Shown in pieces: positions 21,446 to 29,829 of a DNA stretch of 29,829 nucleotides. The notes under the pieces are model-generated. The model did no database searches and was not told the DNA's origin. It was given only the letters and a program-made list of their open reading frames with translations. Made by a program: the position numbers and the translations under genes. Each line of letters opens with the position of its first letter. Within the stretch, counting starts at the first letter, position 1. This stretch comes from an uncultured Ruminococcus sp. GTDB lineage: Bacteria > Bacillota > Clostridia > Oscillospirales > Ruminococcaceae. The stretch is from the NCBI GenBank assembly GCA_937902395.1, contig CALGTV010000016.1:1-29829 (forward strand). Reading direction: 5' to 3'.

Positions 21446-23812
21446 TTATGCCTTTAAAGGAAGCTCAGTTATACTAATAAGCTTTGCATCTACTTTCTGG
21501 ATAACTATTGCATCATCTGCTGAAATTCCTGCTTCACCGTTTACATCAGCGTTAAGTTCTCCCTCTGCTGTGAGACCATATTTATCAGGATTTCCAAGGC
21601 TCTGGAAAATTGCTGTTGCATCTGCAATTGTTACCTTTCCGTCACAGTTTGCATCGCCATAAACAACGTCTGAGGGTGTTACTGAGGGTTCAGTAGGTTC
21701 AGTTTTATCCTGCTCACCGGGTTTTTCTGTGTTTTCATATTCATAAACAACTTCTATCTTTTTATAATCTACAGAAATTGTATCCTCGATTTCCTGCTCC
21801 ATTTTTTCAGAAGAATCCCACCATTTCTGTAATTCAACCTTGCCGTCAGCAACAACTGCGTTTACAATATCTTCTTTGTTGGTAAGTGTGCCGTCAAACT
21901 CAACTGATGCGGTTGTTCCTTTGCCAAGTTTAAGTGAATAGCTCTTTGAAGTCCAGAATTCTGTTCCGTCCTCAGAAACAGCGTTGATACATACTGCACA
22001 GCCGGCAGTGCCCCAGCTTGAACCTGCACTTGATGTAACATCGCCTGTAATATCAATTCTTACAAGATGCTCAGGGTCTGTTATCGGTACTTCAACGTAA
22101 CCGTTTTTATTAATCATGTTTTCTATATCTTCAAATGTTTCTGTCTTATATGTGAATTTATCGGGATTATAGAGTTCGAGTCCATCAAAATCAGATGCGT
22201 CATCTGTAATAACGACCATAGCTGCTGAATAAGCAGGAAGCTCAACATTTACTACATTGTCCTTTATATCTTCAACTATGTCAATAAGCTTGATTTCAGG
22301 CGAATCACCATAAACTGCATATACAGCCGCAGCCTCATAGGTTGTATCTGCATTTTCAAGGTTAATTACTGCATTTTCAGCGTTTTCAAGGTCTTTGTTT
22401 GTAATCATTGCTGTGACTGTTCCCTGGTCATCACCCTTGATAGAAGCATATGCGCTTGAAAGTGCAACATCATCTGTCTTTGTGGAAAGGAGCATATCAC
22501 CAAATGAGCTGCCCTTGCCGTCATAGTTTGTGTAGAGGTTGATGCCTGAGAACTGATAGTCATTACTGCTCCATTTTGTTGCAAGATATACGCCTAAATC
22601 TGCAAAACAGCCAAGAGCTTCTGCCTGTGCAATTGTTGCACTTAAATCCTCACCGCCGAAGTTGTATTCAGTAATAGCAAGCTTTGTTCCGGGATAATAC
22701 TTATCAATTGATTCCTGAACCTTAGGAAGCATGGGAAGATTTTCTTTTCCCCACTGTCCTATCCAGCTATCCTCGATGTAGCCTTCTTCATAAAGTGTAC
22801 GGACTGACTGCATTCTTGCCTCTGCACATTTTGTATGAGTAGGATCTGTACACTGAGATACACGGCAATCGCCCTTTGCTTCGGGATAATAGTGTATATC
22901 AAGAACATCAAGAAGTCTTACCCCTGCTTCTTCAGACGCATTTTTCATCTGTTCAAGATAGCAGTCGATATACCAGTGGTAGTTGTTTTCTTCCTTTATC
23001 TTTTCCCACTCGTCAGATGAATCATCATCAGCAAGGCTCTTGAACGCTGTATATCCATAAAGTGATGGTCCGAAAATATCTGCTTTTGGGTCAAGCTTTT
23101 TTACTGCTTTAGCCATTTCAATGGATTTTTCAGCCAGTTCTGCAATTGTTACGCGCTCAGGATGAATCCTGCTGTGAGTATGATGCCAGAGACCAGGCTC
23201 ATTATCAAGGCTGTAGCCCTGAATACCTGTAGATGAAGATGAATCGCCAAATGTATTGATAATGTAGTTTACATATTCATCCATATAAACCTTGCCGTCT
23301 GTAAGGTCAGGAGTTTCATCAAATGCACTTCCCTTTGTAAGAACTACTTCGTTCCAACGGTCAGAGGGTGCAGCTTCTTCCTCTGATACAGGGCCGTCCT
23401 TGTCAGCTGCTACGTATCCTGCAAGCTGAAGTGTTGTGAATTTGTATGGCGCACCGCATTTTTCAGCATCTTTTATAAGCTTTTTAGCGCAGTCAGCAGG
23501 TTCATCAGAATTTGAAAGATTGTTGTCAGAGCTGTATTTCCAGTCAGAACCTGCGTTTGAAGCATTGTTTTCCCAGTTATATGCGGTCATTCTGTTTCCG
23601 CCCTGTCTTACAGATGTTGCTGTAACTTTGCTTAAATCGTTGCCATACTGGTTTATACCATAGATATGAGGGCTGATTGCTTTCTTTTCAGCACTAAGGT
23701 CAATGTTGATATTCATCTTATATGCTTCTTCAGCATTAGCAGTTGAAAAAGGAGCTGTAAGAGCAGTTGCCATAACCATAACAGCTGCAAAAATTGATTT
23801 ACATTTCTTCAT
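21446..23812 (-). CDS. GH44 endoglucanase/xyloglucanase with dockerin
   Basis: A 788-aa secreted enzyme. Signal peptide 1-28 (cut near STANAEEA). The GH44 catalytic region is about 30-560, with probable acid/base Glu205 in YSLDNEPGLW and nucleophile Glu382 in LAITEYNFGG; ISPHIYGINQYG near 50 and VRQGGNRMTAYNWENN near 70 are typical of the family. Residues about 570-700 form a beta-rich module that may be a carbohydrate-binding module; Ruminococcus GH44 enzymes often carry CBM76, but I cannot confirm that here. After a T/E/P linker, residues about 716-788 are a dockerin (GDANCDGKVTIADA, then NADVNGEAGISADDA). It hydrolyses internal beta-1,4 bonds of cellulose-type glucans or xyloglucan within the cellulosome. 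AGGAGG lies eight bases before the ATG, inside the last codons of the upstream regulator gene. Confidence 0.95.
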   Translation of the reverse strand: MKKCKSIFAAVMVMATALTAPFSTANAEEAYKMNINIDLSAEKKAISPHIYGINQYGNDLSKVTATSVRQGGNRMTAYNWENNASNAGSDWKYSSDNNLSNSDEPADCAKKLIKDAEKCGAPYKFTTLQLAGYVAADKDGPVSEEEAAPSDRWNEVVLTKGSAFDETPDLTDGKVYMDEYVNYIINTFGDSSSSTGIQGYSLDNEPGLWHHTHSRIHPERVTIAELAEKSIEMAKAVKKLDPKADIFGPSLYGYTAFKSLADDDSSDEWEKIKEENNYHWYIDCYLEQMKNASEEAGVRLLDVLDIHYYPEAKGDCRVSQCTDPTHTKCAEARMQSVRTLYEEGYIEDSWIGQWGKENLPMLPKVQESIDKYYPGTKLAITEYNFGGEDLSATIAQAEALGCFADLGVYLATKWSSNDYQFSGINLYTNYDGKGSSFGDMLLSTKTDDVALSSAYASIKGDDQGTVTAMITNKDLENAENAVINLENADTTYEAAAVYAVYGDSPEIKLIDIVEDIKDNVVNVELPAYSAAMVVITDDASDFDGLELYNPDKFTYKTETFEDIENMINKNGYVEVPITDPEHLVRIDITGDVTSSAGSSWGTAGCAVCINAVSEDGTEFWTSKSYSLKLGKGTTASVEFDGTLTNKEDIVNAVVADGKVELQKWWDSSEKMEQEIEDTISVDYKKIEVVYEYENTEKPGEQDKTEPTEPSVTPSDVVYGDANCDGKVTIADATAIFQSLGNPDKYGLTAEGELNADVNGEAGISADDAIVIQKVDAKLISITELPLKA

Positions 23813-23815
23813 AAA

Positions 23816-24724
23816 TTATTCCTCCTCAGAAATAATCGAATTATTATTATCCCATAAATCTGCCTGTGGAACGGGAGCTGTTTTTTCAGCAGTTTTTGAG
23901 CGGAAAGGTCCGCGAGAGTATGCGTCAATAAATAAATCATGAGTTCTGATATATCTTGAAATTGATTTTGCTATAACAAGCAGACATGTCAAAGGAGTAT
24001 TATGACCATAGCCATATATAATTGTTGGTGTATCTGTAATATCAGCTGATACACGCCAGACAATTCCCAGACGGTCAAGATTGTCCATAATCTTTTTAAC
24101 TCGTTTTACCGGAATATCAACTTGCTTGGATATATATTCCAACGACTGCATTCTGTTTCGATAACAACTGCCAAGGTAGTGGACAATGTTTATAGTATCC
24201 TTATTCGCAAGAGTCTGAAACAGATATATCATATTGTCGCATACCTCGGTATATGAATCTACGCCGTTTTCAGGGATTTTGACAAAACAACAATATTTCA
24301 AATCGTCGTTGAGTCTTGCGATAGAACACTCGTTGTCTGTTCTCAACTCTGCGTATGTTTCAAGTTCAAGATTTTCGGGATATTTCGCAGCTGTGGGCGT
24401 ATAGTCGTTATAAGCCGATATAGCTGCATAGTAAAACTTCATGATTAAATCCGCACGTTCTTGGGCGGGAGTTTGCCTTATTTTCTGAGTAATAAGCTGT
24501 TCAACATCCTGTTCGGGCTGCTCCTGTTTTATCCCGAACAAAACGTCAATTGAAACGCCTAATATTCCCGAAAGCTTTGGCAGAAACTCTGAATCGGGCA
24601 AGCTTCCGTTTTCCCATTTTGATACAGCCTGTGGTGTCACATTCAGCTTTGCCGCAAGCTGTCCTTGTGTCATGCCGCAGGATTTTCTGTATTTTGTTAA
24701 GTTTTTACTGAATTGCAATTCCAT
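23816..24724 (-). CDS. XRE/winged-helix regulator co-transcribed with GH44
   Basis: A 302-aa protein. Residues 5-65 form a Cro/CI-type helix-turn-helix (FSKNLTKYRKSCGMTQGQLA, VTPQAVSKWENGSLPD, LSGILGVSIDVLFG). Residues about 165-245 look like an ArsR/MarR-type winged helix (DTINIVHYLGSCYRNRMQSL, ISKQVDIPVKRVKKIMDNLD, LGIVWRVS), and the region between could sense a ligand. GAGGTG lies six bases before the ATG. Its stop codon is three bases before the GH44 start, and the GH44 ribosome site lies within its final Glu-Glu-Glu codons, so the two are one translationally coupled unit. Inference: it controls this operon in response to substrate. The inverted repeat CAACGGG (24742-24748)/CCCGTTG (24811-24817) around its promoter may be its operator. 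Confidence 0.88.
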   Translation of the reverse strand: MELQFSKNLTKYRKSCGMTQGQLAAKLNVTPQAVSKWENGSLPDSEFLPKLSGILGVSIDVLFGIKQEQPEQDVEQLITQKIRQTPAQERADLIMKFYYAAISAYNDYTPTAAKYPENLELETYAELRTDNECSIARLNDDLKYCCFVKIPENGVDSYTEVCDNMIYLFQTLANKDTINIVHYLGSCYRNRMQSLEYISKQVDIPVKRVKKIMDNLDRLGIVWRVSADITDTPTIIYGYGHNTPLTCLLVIAKSISRYIRTHDLFIDAYSRGPFRSKTAEKTAPVPQADLWDNNNSIISEEE

Positions 24725-24795
24725 TTTTACACCTCATACATCAACGGGTGATTGTTTTTGAAAGAGAAACTTCCGGATTATCTCTCATTGATTAC

Positions 24796-24824
24796 ATTAT
24801 ATCACAATATCCCGTTGTATGCAA
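24796..24824 (-). promoter_or_regulatory. Promoter of the regulator-GH44 operon
   Basis: On the minus strand TTGCAT (24819-24824), 17 nt, TATAAT (24796-24801). CCCGTTG at 24811-24817 lies inside the spacer, and its inverted partner CAACGGG is at 24742-24748 just upstream of the start codon, an arrangement that could form a repression loop. Confidence 0.65.
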
Positions 24825-24992
24825 GCAATGTTTTTTTTATCAAAATCAACGTATCGTTTAGTCAGCAAACATGCTGTTGAACATTTTGTTATACTGAAAC
24901 TCAAATATGCGTTGTATCAATTGTTGCGTAGTATCTTCATACCAATGTCATATTTTTATTGATTCACAATATATTTTCAAATTACTTTTCAC

Positions 24993-25058
24993 AAAAATCT
25001 CCTTTCACGAATACTATAAATTGCAGGGCTTACCTGCAATCCGTGAAAGGAGATTTTT
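24993..25058 (+). promoter_or_regulatory. Leader hairpin sequestering the cotJA ribosome site
   Basis: AAAAATCTCCTTTCACG (24993-25009) is the exact reverse complement of CGTGAAAGGAGATTTTT (25042-25058), which ends at the cotJA ATG and contains its AAAGGAG ribosome site. Between them TTGCAGG-GCTTA-CCTGCAA forms an inner 7-bp hairpin (25021-25039). If transcribed whole, the 17-bp stem would hide the ribosome site. A TATAAA-like sequence at 25015-25020 might start transcripts inside the structure and escape it. Confidence 0.75.
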
Positions 25059-25313
25059 ATGAATATTAACGTTTATGATAATATAAATACGTTGTTCCCG
25101 AAAGAACGGGAAAACACTCTGCGACGCGATATTATGCCGCGTCCCGATTATAATGGCGATATGCCCGCTTTTCCGCAGGCTACGCCTCTCGCTATGGCAT
25201 ATGTCCCTTTTCAGAGCTGGGGCGATACAAAATCACCCGAGGACGCGCTGGAATGCGGCACGCTGTTCAGTGACCTCGTTTTTCCCTTTGAAAGAGGAGG
25301 TGGTAACAGATGA
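25059..25313 (+). CDS. CotJA-like spore coat-associated protein
   Basis: An 84-aa protein. LAMAYVPFQSWGD followed by EDALECGTLFSDLVFPF is the signature of CotJA, a small protein of the cotJ operon found in spore formers; in Bacillus the operon is expressed in the mother cell and its products join the spore coat. AAAGGAG lies seven bases before the ATG and is locked in the leader hairpin. Its stop overlaps the next start (ATGA at 25310). It is about the usual family length. Whether this organism sporulates is not shown by the window. Confidence 0.85.
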   Translation: MNINVYDNINTLFPKERENTLRRDIMPRPDYNGDMPAFPQATPLAMAYVPFQSWGDTKSPEDALECGTLFSDLVFPFERGGGNR

Positions 25314-25555
25314 ACAATAAAGCCATGCTTATGAAAAAAATTAAACAGCTCGATTTTACTTTAAAAGAGCTCAATCTCTACCTTGATACTCATCCAAATT
25401 GCCGCCGCGCATTAGCTATGTTTCAAAAATACAAAGCTCTTCGCGAATCTGCTGTAAACGACTATGTAAGAAACTACGGTCCTATTACTCCTGAGCAGTC
25501 AGATAATACTCAGCACTGGGACTGGATTGACAGCCCTTTTCCTTGGGAGGTGTGA
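25310..25555 (+). CDS. CotJB-like spore coat protein
   Basis: An 81-aa protein with LKELNLYLDTHPNCRRALAM near the start and HWDWIDSPFPWE at the end, both characteristic of CotJB. The length fits the family. GGAGG lies about 11 bases upstream, inside the end of cotJA. In intact operons it is followed by cotJC, which here is broken after ten codons. Confidence 0.88.
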   Translation: MNNKAMLMKKIKQLDFTLKELNLYLDTHPNCRRALAMFQKYKALRESAVNDYVRNYGPITPEQSDNTQHWDWIDSPFPWEV

Positions 25556-25558
25556 TTT

Positions 25559-25603
25559 ATGTGGCAGTATGAGAAAAAATTACAATATCTTTGTTGTACA
25601 TAA
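25559..25603 (+). pseudogene. cotJC remnant (first ten codons)
   Basis: ATG at 25559 follows GGGAGG and starts MWQYEKKLQY, the conserved beginning of CotJC, a manganese-catalase-like coat protein of roughly 190-200 residues. After 25588 the sequence no longer matches and the frame stops at 25603. The rest of cotJC is not seen up to the window end, so an insertion or deletion begins at about 25589. Confidence 0.8.
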
Positions 25604-25625
25604 TACTTTGATATTTCTCCACCAA

Positions 25626-28600
25626 TTATACCTTGCCAAAAAGACGAAAGCAGAAAGGAAATTTATCAAGGAAGAAAAACGCAGTAATGCTGTCGCATTT
25701 CAAGTTTTTCTGACGCAGAGAAATTTTCTTTCTGCCGCGTATTTGATGGCAAGGTTTAGTTGGGGGAGCAATAGTAATAGTTGCTGATAATTGATTTCCA
25801 TTTTCATCAAGAACAGGCAACAATGTTGTTAAAGGATTACTCGCCTTTTCTTCATCGGTTAAGTCTTTCCAGTTCTCGAAAGTAGTATTATTCTGTGCTT
25901 TACAGCTCCAGAGTCTTACTTCAACTGTTCTGTCATCTGTCGGAGCGCTTCCGTCAAGAGTTTCCCACTGCTTTTCTATTTTGACATCAATAAGATTATC
26001 CTGAACTTTAATATCATAGGAATCGCCGTCAGAACTCTTGGAAATATAATACTTTTCGCCCTCGCTGCTTGTAACTTCAACAGTATATGTTTCACCCTCT
26101 ATAGCGTCAATCTGATACAGTTCATTGTCGCTGATTACCTTTTCGGAAACGGTTTGTCCGCTGCTATCTTTAAATTTAACAGTTATATTTCCCTCATGAG
26201 GTTCTTTTGTGAGCCATTCAACATTAACAGTAAGTTTTCGCTGCGGATTATCTTTAGTATTGCCGATTGTTACCTTGTAATTGTTATTAAGCTCGCCTTT
26301 TACCCATGAAATGCCATTAGTCGGGATGCTTGCGATATAGCCGTCATGATTGCTTGTTTCATAGATATAGTAGTAAAGCTTTTCAACATTTGTTTCATCA
26401 ACAGTTGTAGTTGCAGGGTTATCGGCTGTATAGGCAAATCCGGAAACATCTATTTCCTTTGTAAGATTTTCTGTTGTGTAATTGCCAACCACATCTAAAA
26501 CTGCATCGCCTGCTTTGTATGTATTTCCTTCATTTACAATTGCAGGATTATTTCCTAAATCTGTTTTTGATGAAAGAAGAACAAAGTTTACATCAGGACC
26601 GTCAGGATTTACAGGAACGCTTGCTTCTGTTATGGTATGTCCGTAAATCTCAATACCGCCTATAGTAAGTTCATCATCTGCGTTATAAAATCTTATATAA
26701 CGAAATGCTTTATCTTTATTTTCAGTCATAGAAAGACTTACAGTTTCACCTGTTGCAGGCTCAACTCCGTTTAAACCTCCAAGAGTATACCAAGTTGTTT
26801 GATCTGTTGAACCTTCTACTACCATATTTTTAAGACGTGAAGGTCTATATTTGTTGCTTGCTGTATCATATCCCACCCAGTAGTTAACATAATCTATACT
26901 ATACAATCCATCAAGCTCTCCGATAACATAACTTGGCTTACCGCTTGCATTAAAATATCTGGTGTTATCGTATGTGCCGCCGTCTGCTAAGAAGGCATCT
27001 TCTTTCTTTGAAATATTTTGATAGGAAGCCGAACTTGACGACGGAGTAACCGCAAGCTTTATAGTTTCACCTACAATAATACTTGTGTTACTATCATTAG
27101 ATTCCGGGGTTCCGCCAATCCATATCTTTTCCACATTAATTTTCATCTGCGGCTGATTTTTCAGCACGATATTACGGAAATTTCCGTCCTCATAAGATAC
27201 ACCGTAAGTACCATTTGCACCTGCTTTTATGAAACCGTCATCAGTTGTACCGTCATTAAGAGAAGTGAACGAGTCGTTGATATACTCTCTTATATAATAA
27301 TAGTACTTTTCACCTTGACCATTGAATGTATCAAGCTTTTCGTAATTATTAACCGCACCTGCTGCAACCTGTTCATTATCTTTGATTTTTTCAAGTGTCT
27401 GTCCGTCAACTTTATATGTATCACCGTCTTTTACAGGTGTGCCGTTGACAGTTCCTCTGTAAATGTCATAATTTACAGTTGAATTAAAAAGACTGTTTCC
27501 TGCTGTGAATTCTGAATCGGGAATTATCAAGGATTCATCGTTTTCATCCTTAACATACCAATCTTTTTCAACACTGAGATTCATATACTTTGTAAAGTTC
27601 TGAGCGTGGCAAATACCGTTATAGCTTCTCGAGGGTGGAAATACCATATAATAATATTCGTCTGTAACGTCTTTATCAGTACCTTCAGTATAAACATCGT
27701 CACCGTCAACATCAAAGAAAGTCATTGTTTCGATTACTCTGTATTCGCCTTCAGGAAGTCCTGCCCAGTCATAATAGTAACCGAGTTCAAAGTGCTGCGG
27801 ATGATTTGCACCATCGGGAGTGAGAACAATATCATTCCAGTAAATATCATCTGTGAATTCCAGCTCTAATCTTATACCACCTGAATTTTTGGTTGGTATT
27901 TTATTAGCTATTGCAATGGTATTGTTAATGTATAAGCCGTCAGCTGTTTTATAATCTTTTCCGCCGACTTTATAACGGTCAGCTTCGGGAACATCAGCAG
28001 ATAATAATCCCTCTGCATCTTTATTGGTAAAGTAATGATCACCTTTTTTATCAACATATTCTCAGTTGGTTTTATAAGTATACGGGTCATCAAGAGCTAA
28101 TGCTACCTCATCAGTGAACTTCTCCCATTTTTTGTCGGTTTCATTCCACCTCTGAAGCTGTACTACGATATTTTCATTTGGGTGAATATCAGCGTCAGAG
28201 CCTGAATATTTTGTGCCATTGGTCTGCTGTTCATTATAACCGTCCCAACGCTTTTTAAAAGTAATATGAACATCGCCGTCAATCTGAACATTACCTCTGT
28301 TATTAATAGGCACCTTAGGGTCAAGGAAAATATAGATTACCTCATCGGTGTTTGTATCAATTCTGCCTGCATTAGATTGATATATTTTTCTTGTTGTATT
28401 GTCTGCTCCTGTTTTATCACCTGTATGACTTGCACCTTCAAAAATCTCATCTCTTAAATAATAAACATCGTAGTTAGCAAGGTCAACACTTCTTGAAAGG
28501 GTGTGAATATAATTTCCGTTATCGTCTTTTTCCTCATTCCAGACCTGTTTGTTTGGATCATTAGGGTCAGGCTTTTTCTTTAGCATATAATCGTAACTAC

Positions 28601-29015
28601 CCTCAACGCTATCAAGGTTCACATAATAAGAAGAATCTGTATCCAGTTTTGGCACATCCCAATAGCAGCTGTACTGATAACACCAGTCTTTTCTTGCCGG
28701 TTCTGTTCCATCAACAACAGTTGATGTTGCGGTTTTGGAAACTCCATAGCTATCGTTACCGTTTTTCTGTTTCAGAGTAATGGTGGGAGTTAAGCCTTCA
28801 TACCTGTTTCCACCGGGATAACTACTGTCATGGTCCTTGTAGTCGCCGAAGATAATTCGTGCCTCAATTCTTATTGTTTCCTCTGCGGCAAAAGCTGTAA
28901 TAGTATTGTCGGAGCTGAATTTAACTCGTTCTGCCACAGGTACTATGAAGTTTGCCGTTGTCATACCTAATGCAACTGCGGCACTAAGTATGCGTTTTCT
29001 GATTGTTTTTTTTAT
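25626..29015 (-). pseudogene. Decayed Cna-B-type surface protein gene
   Basis: One frame runs from 29015 to 25626 (about 1,130 codons), interrupted by a single TGA at 28062-28064. The N-terminus is a signal peptide (KKTIRKRILSAAVALG, to TAFAAEE), but the codon seven bases past GAGGTGG is ATA, not ATG; the first in-frame ATG (28964) lies mid signal peptide. The body has beta-rich modules with Cna-B-like motifs (VKIEKQWETLDG, HITFKKRWDGYN, NVEKIWIG) and many 'YYYI' strands, as in Gram-positive adhesins and pilins. The 3' end is lost: after APPTK the frame runs into the 124-bp hairpin, and there is no LPxTG anchor or dockerin. It is probably a non-functional adhesin relic. Confidence 0.8.
25631..25754. 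mobile_element. 124-bp MITE-like long hairpin
   Basis: The two 62-nt halves are mutually complementary over most of their length. The ends are CCTTGCCA and TGGCAAGG, GCAGAAAG pairs with CTTTCTGC, AAATTT with AAATTT, and AATGC-TGTC-GCATT closes the centre exactly at the midpoint. It ends the surface-protein gene at its 3' side and lies beside the cotJC breakpoint. Terminal inverted repeats without coding capacity fit a miniature transposable element. A target-site duplication is not evident. A large terminator is the alternative. Confidence 0.55.
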
Positions 29016-29370
29016 TTTACCACCTCGTTTTCAGCCAAATAGCTGTTTTTGTGCGGATATACCACAAAATATTATCACTTAAGAAAAATACTGTTTATAT
29101 TTACCGATAATATTATGATAGTATTATACCATATATTTATGAATATTTTATTAAAACAGCTTGTTTTATTTGTAGAATTTTACATATGTTTTTTGTCAAA
29201 AATAACCAAAAGTATTTTATGGATATAAAAACAAATAGTTATAACATTCATTTGAAACCAGACAGTATGAGGGAAGTATATTACTATACAGAACTGAAAG
29301 TAAAAAAGACGGCATAGGTAGTCTCTCCTCAAAAAACAAATGTAAATCGCAAATATATGGTGAAATATAG
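29016..29370. other. AT-rich stretch without a supported gene
   Basis: This interval holds the putative promoter side of the decayed surface gene (TATAAT-like sequence on the minus strand near 29120) and a 32-codon frame at 29219-29317 with no ribosome site. I see no gene or RNA that I can support. Confidence 0.5.
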
Positions 29371-29670
29371 ACAAAAACGCTAAAATATGATATAAGTGCA
29401 AGAAAAAAGAGAAGAAGCAGAAATGTCTATGCCGCCAAAGAAACCACATCTGCACGGTGCTTCAACCACAGCCTATCAGATTCGAAAATCATGGTCAGTG
29501 CAGAAAATAGAATCAAACCAAAGACATATTATTATCGTCTGCGAAATTCACGTGAAAACTGTATAGAATCAACACCAGCAATTGTACCAATGCCAATACA
29601 GCATCAAAGTTCGGAAATACGTATTGAAAAGAATGGTTTACAGATAACACTTCCAATTGGGCACCTCTAA
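29371..29670 (+). pseudogene. IS66-type orf1 (TnpA-like) fragment
   Basis: The frame from 29371 to 29670 contains NRIKPKTYYYRLRNSREN, followed by ESTPAIVPMP and IRIEKNGLQITLPIG. This is the C-terminal half of the small orf1 protein of IS66-family elements. The upstream part (29371-29490) does not match the family, and tnpB/tnpC do not follow. The remaining sequence to 29829 holds only hairpins (GCCGCTA at 29716-29722 with TAGCGGC at 29743-29749; TTTGCCG/CGGCAAA near 29775-29795). It is a dead insertion sequence. Confidence 0.6.
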
Positions 29671-29829
29671 TAACCCCATAAAAAACAAAAATCAATGGGT
29701 ACAGAAAAAACAAGAGCCGCTAAATCAGTAAAAATGCTGAAATAGCGGCATATATGTATAGTTATTCGCTGTATTTTTGCCGTATTATCGGCAAAAGGGT
29801 ATAGCTATCCCGTACTAAACGGAAATCCG

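Noticed and set aside
28062..28064. In-frame TGA as recoded tryptophan or selenocysteine
   Set aside because: Many genes in the window end at TGA (for example 8833, 9408, 12272), so TGA is a normal stop. No selenocysteine hairpin is evident, and the gene has other lesions.
29180..29713. Minus-strand frames rich in F, Y and H near the right end
   Set aside because: They have no ribosome sites and aromatic-rich shadow composition, and the second one overlaps a plus-strand frame that matches IS66 orf1.

Overview
The window looks like chromosomal DNA of a cellulosome-producing Ruminococcus-type Clostridium relative (Oscillospiraceae). The indications are three secreted proteins with type I dockerin-like ends (one a family 44 glycoside hydrolase), low-to-moderate G+C, strong Shine-Dalgarno sites, many consensus sigma-A promoters, and a cotJ-type spore-coat locus. 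TGA is an ordinary stop here.

Layout. (1) 1-1286: chromosomal flank with a divergent pair, a small membrane protein (136-531, minus) and an XRE regulator (761-1132, plus), with a palindrome inside a perfect consensus promoter between them. (2) 1287-12413: an integrated mobilizable element of about 11.1 kb, bounded by a 23-bp direct repeat that is the 3' end of a tRNA-Glu gene. Tandem 11-bp repeats near both ends are probable integrase arm sites. From left to right it carries a TnpV-like protein, a minus-strand cargo block, a DUF3987 replication-type protein, a HTH/excisionase-like protein, a CHC2 zinc-finger primase fragment, an inverted-repeat-rich oriT candidate, a MobV/Pre-type relaxase and a tyrosine integrase. 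The cargo block holds an unrecognised 485-aa protein, the C-terminal remnant of a C5-cytosine methyltransferase, and a PD-(D/E)XK nuclease fused to a DUF2075 helicase, and is most simply read as a partly decayed anti-phage cargo. (3) 12391-12547: tRNA-Glu(TTC) and tRNA-Met(CAT), minus strand. The element brings its own terminator for this operon. (4) 12764-16094: an OmpR-type response regulator and a large multi-pass histidine kinase in one operon. (5) 16123-20257: a divergent pair (81-aa protein and LexA/CI-like S24 repressor) with TGTTGA boxes, three copies of a hairpin-rich interspersed repeat, a small dockerin protein, and a phage-type lysis cassette (XhlA-like, holin-like, M15 peptidase).

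(6) 20191-24824: cellulosome genes. A BspA-like leucine-rich-repeat protein with dockerin faces a GH44 endoglucanase with dockerin, and the GH44 gene is co-transcribed behind its own XRE/winged-helix regulator. (7) 24993-25603: cotJA, cotJB and a cotJC broken after ten codons. The cotJA leader is a perfect 17-bp inverted repeat that sequesters the ribosome binding site. (8) 25589-29829: a rearranged tail with a 124-bp MITE-like long hairpin, a decayed Cna-B-type surface protein gene (ATA in place of the start codon, one in-frame TGA, truncated 3' end) and an IS66-type orf1 fragment.

Most interesting: the tRNA-Glu element with its uncharacterised cargo and self-supplied terminator, the RBS-sequestering cotJA leader, and the possible regulatory link between the S24 repressor and the lysis cassette. 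Family names come from recognising motifs by eye; no database search was run.
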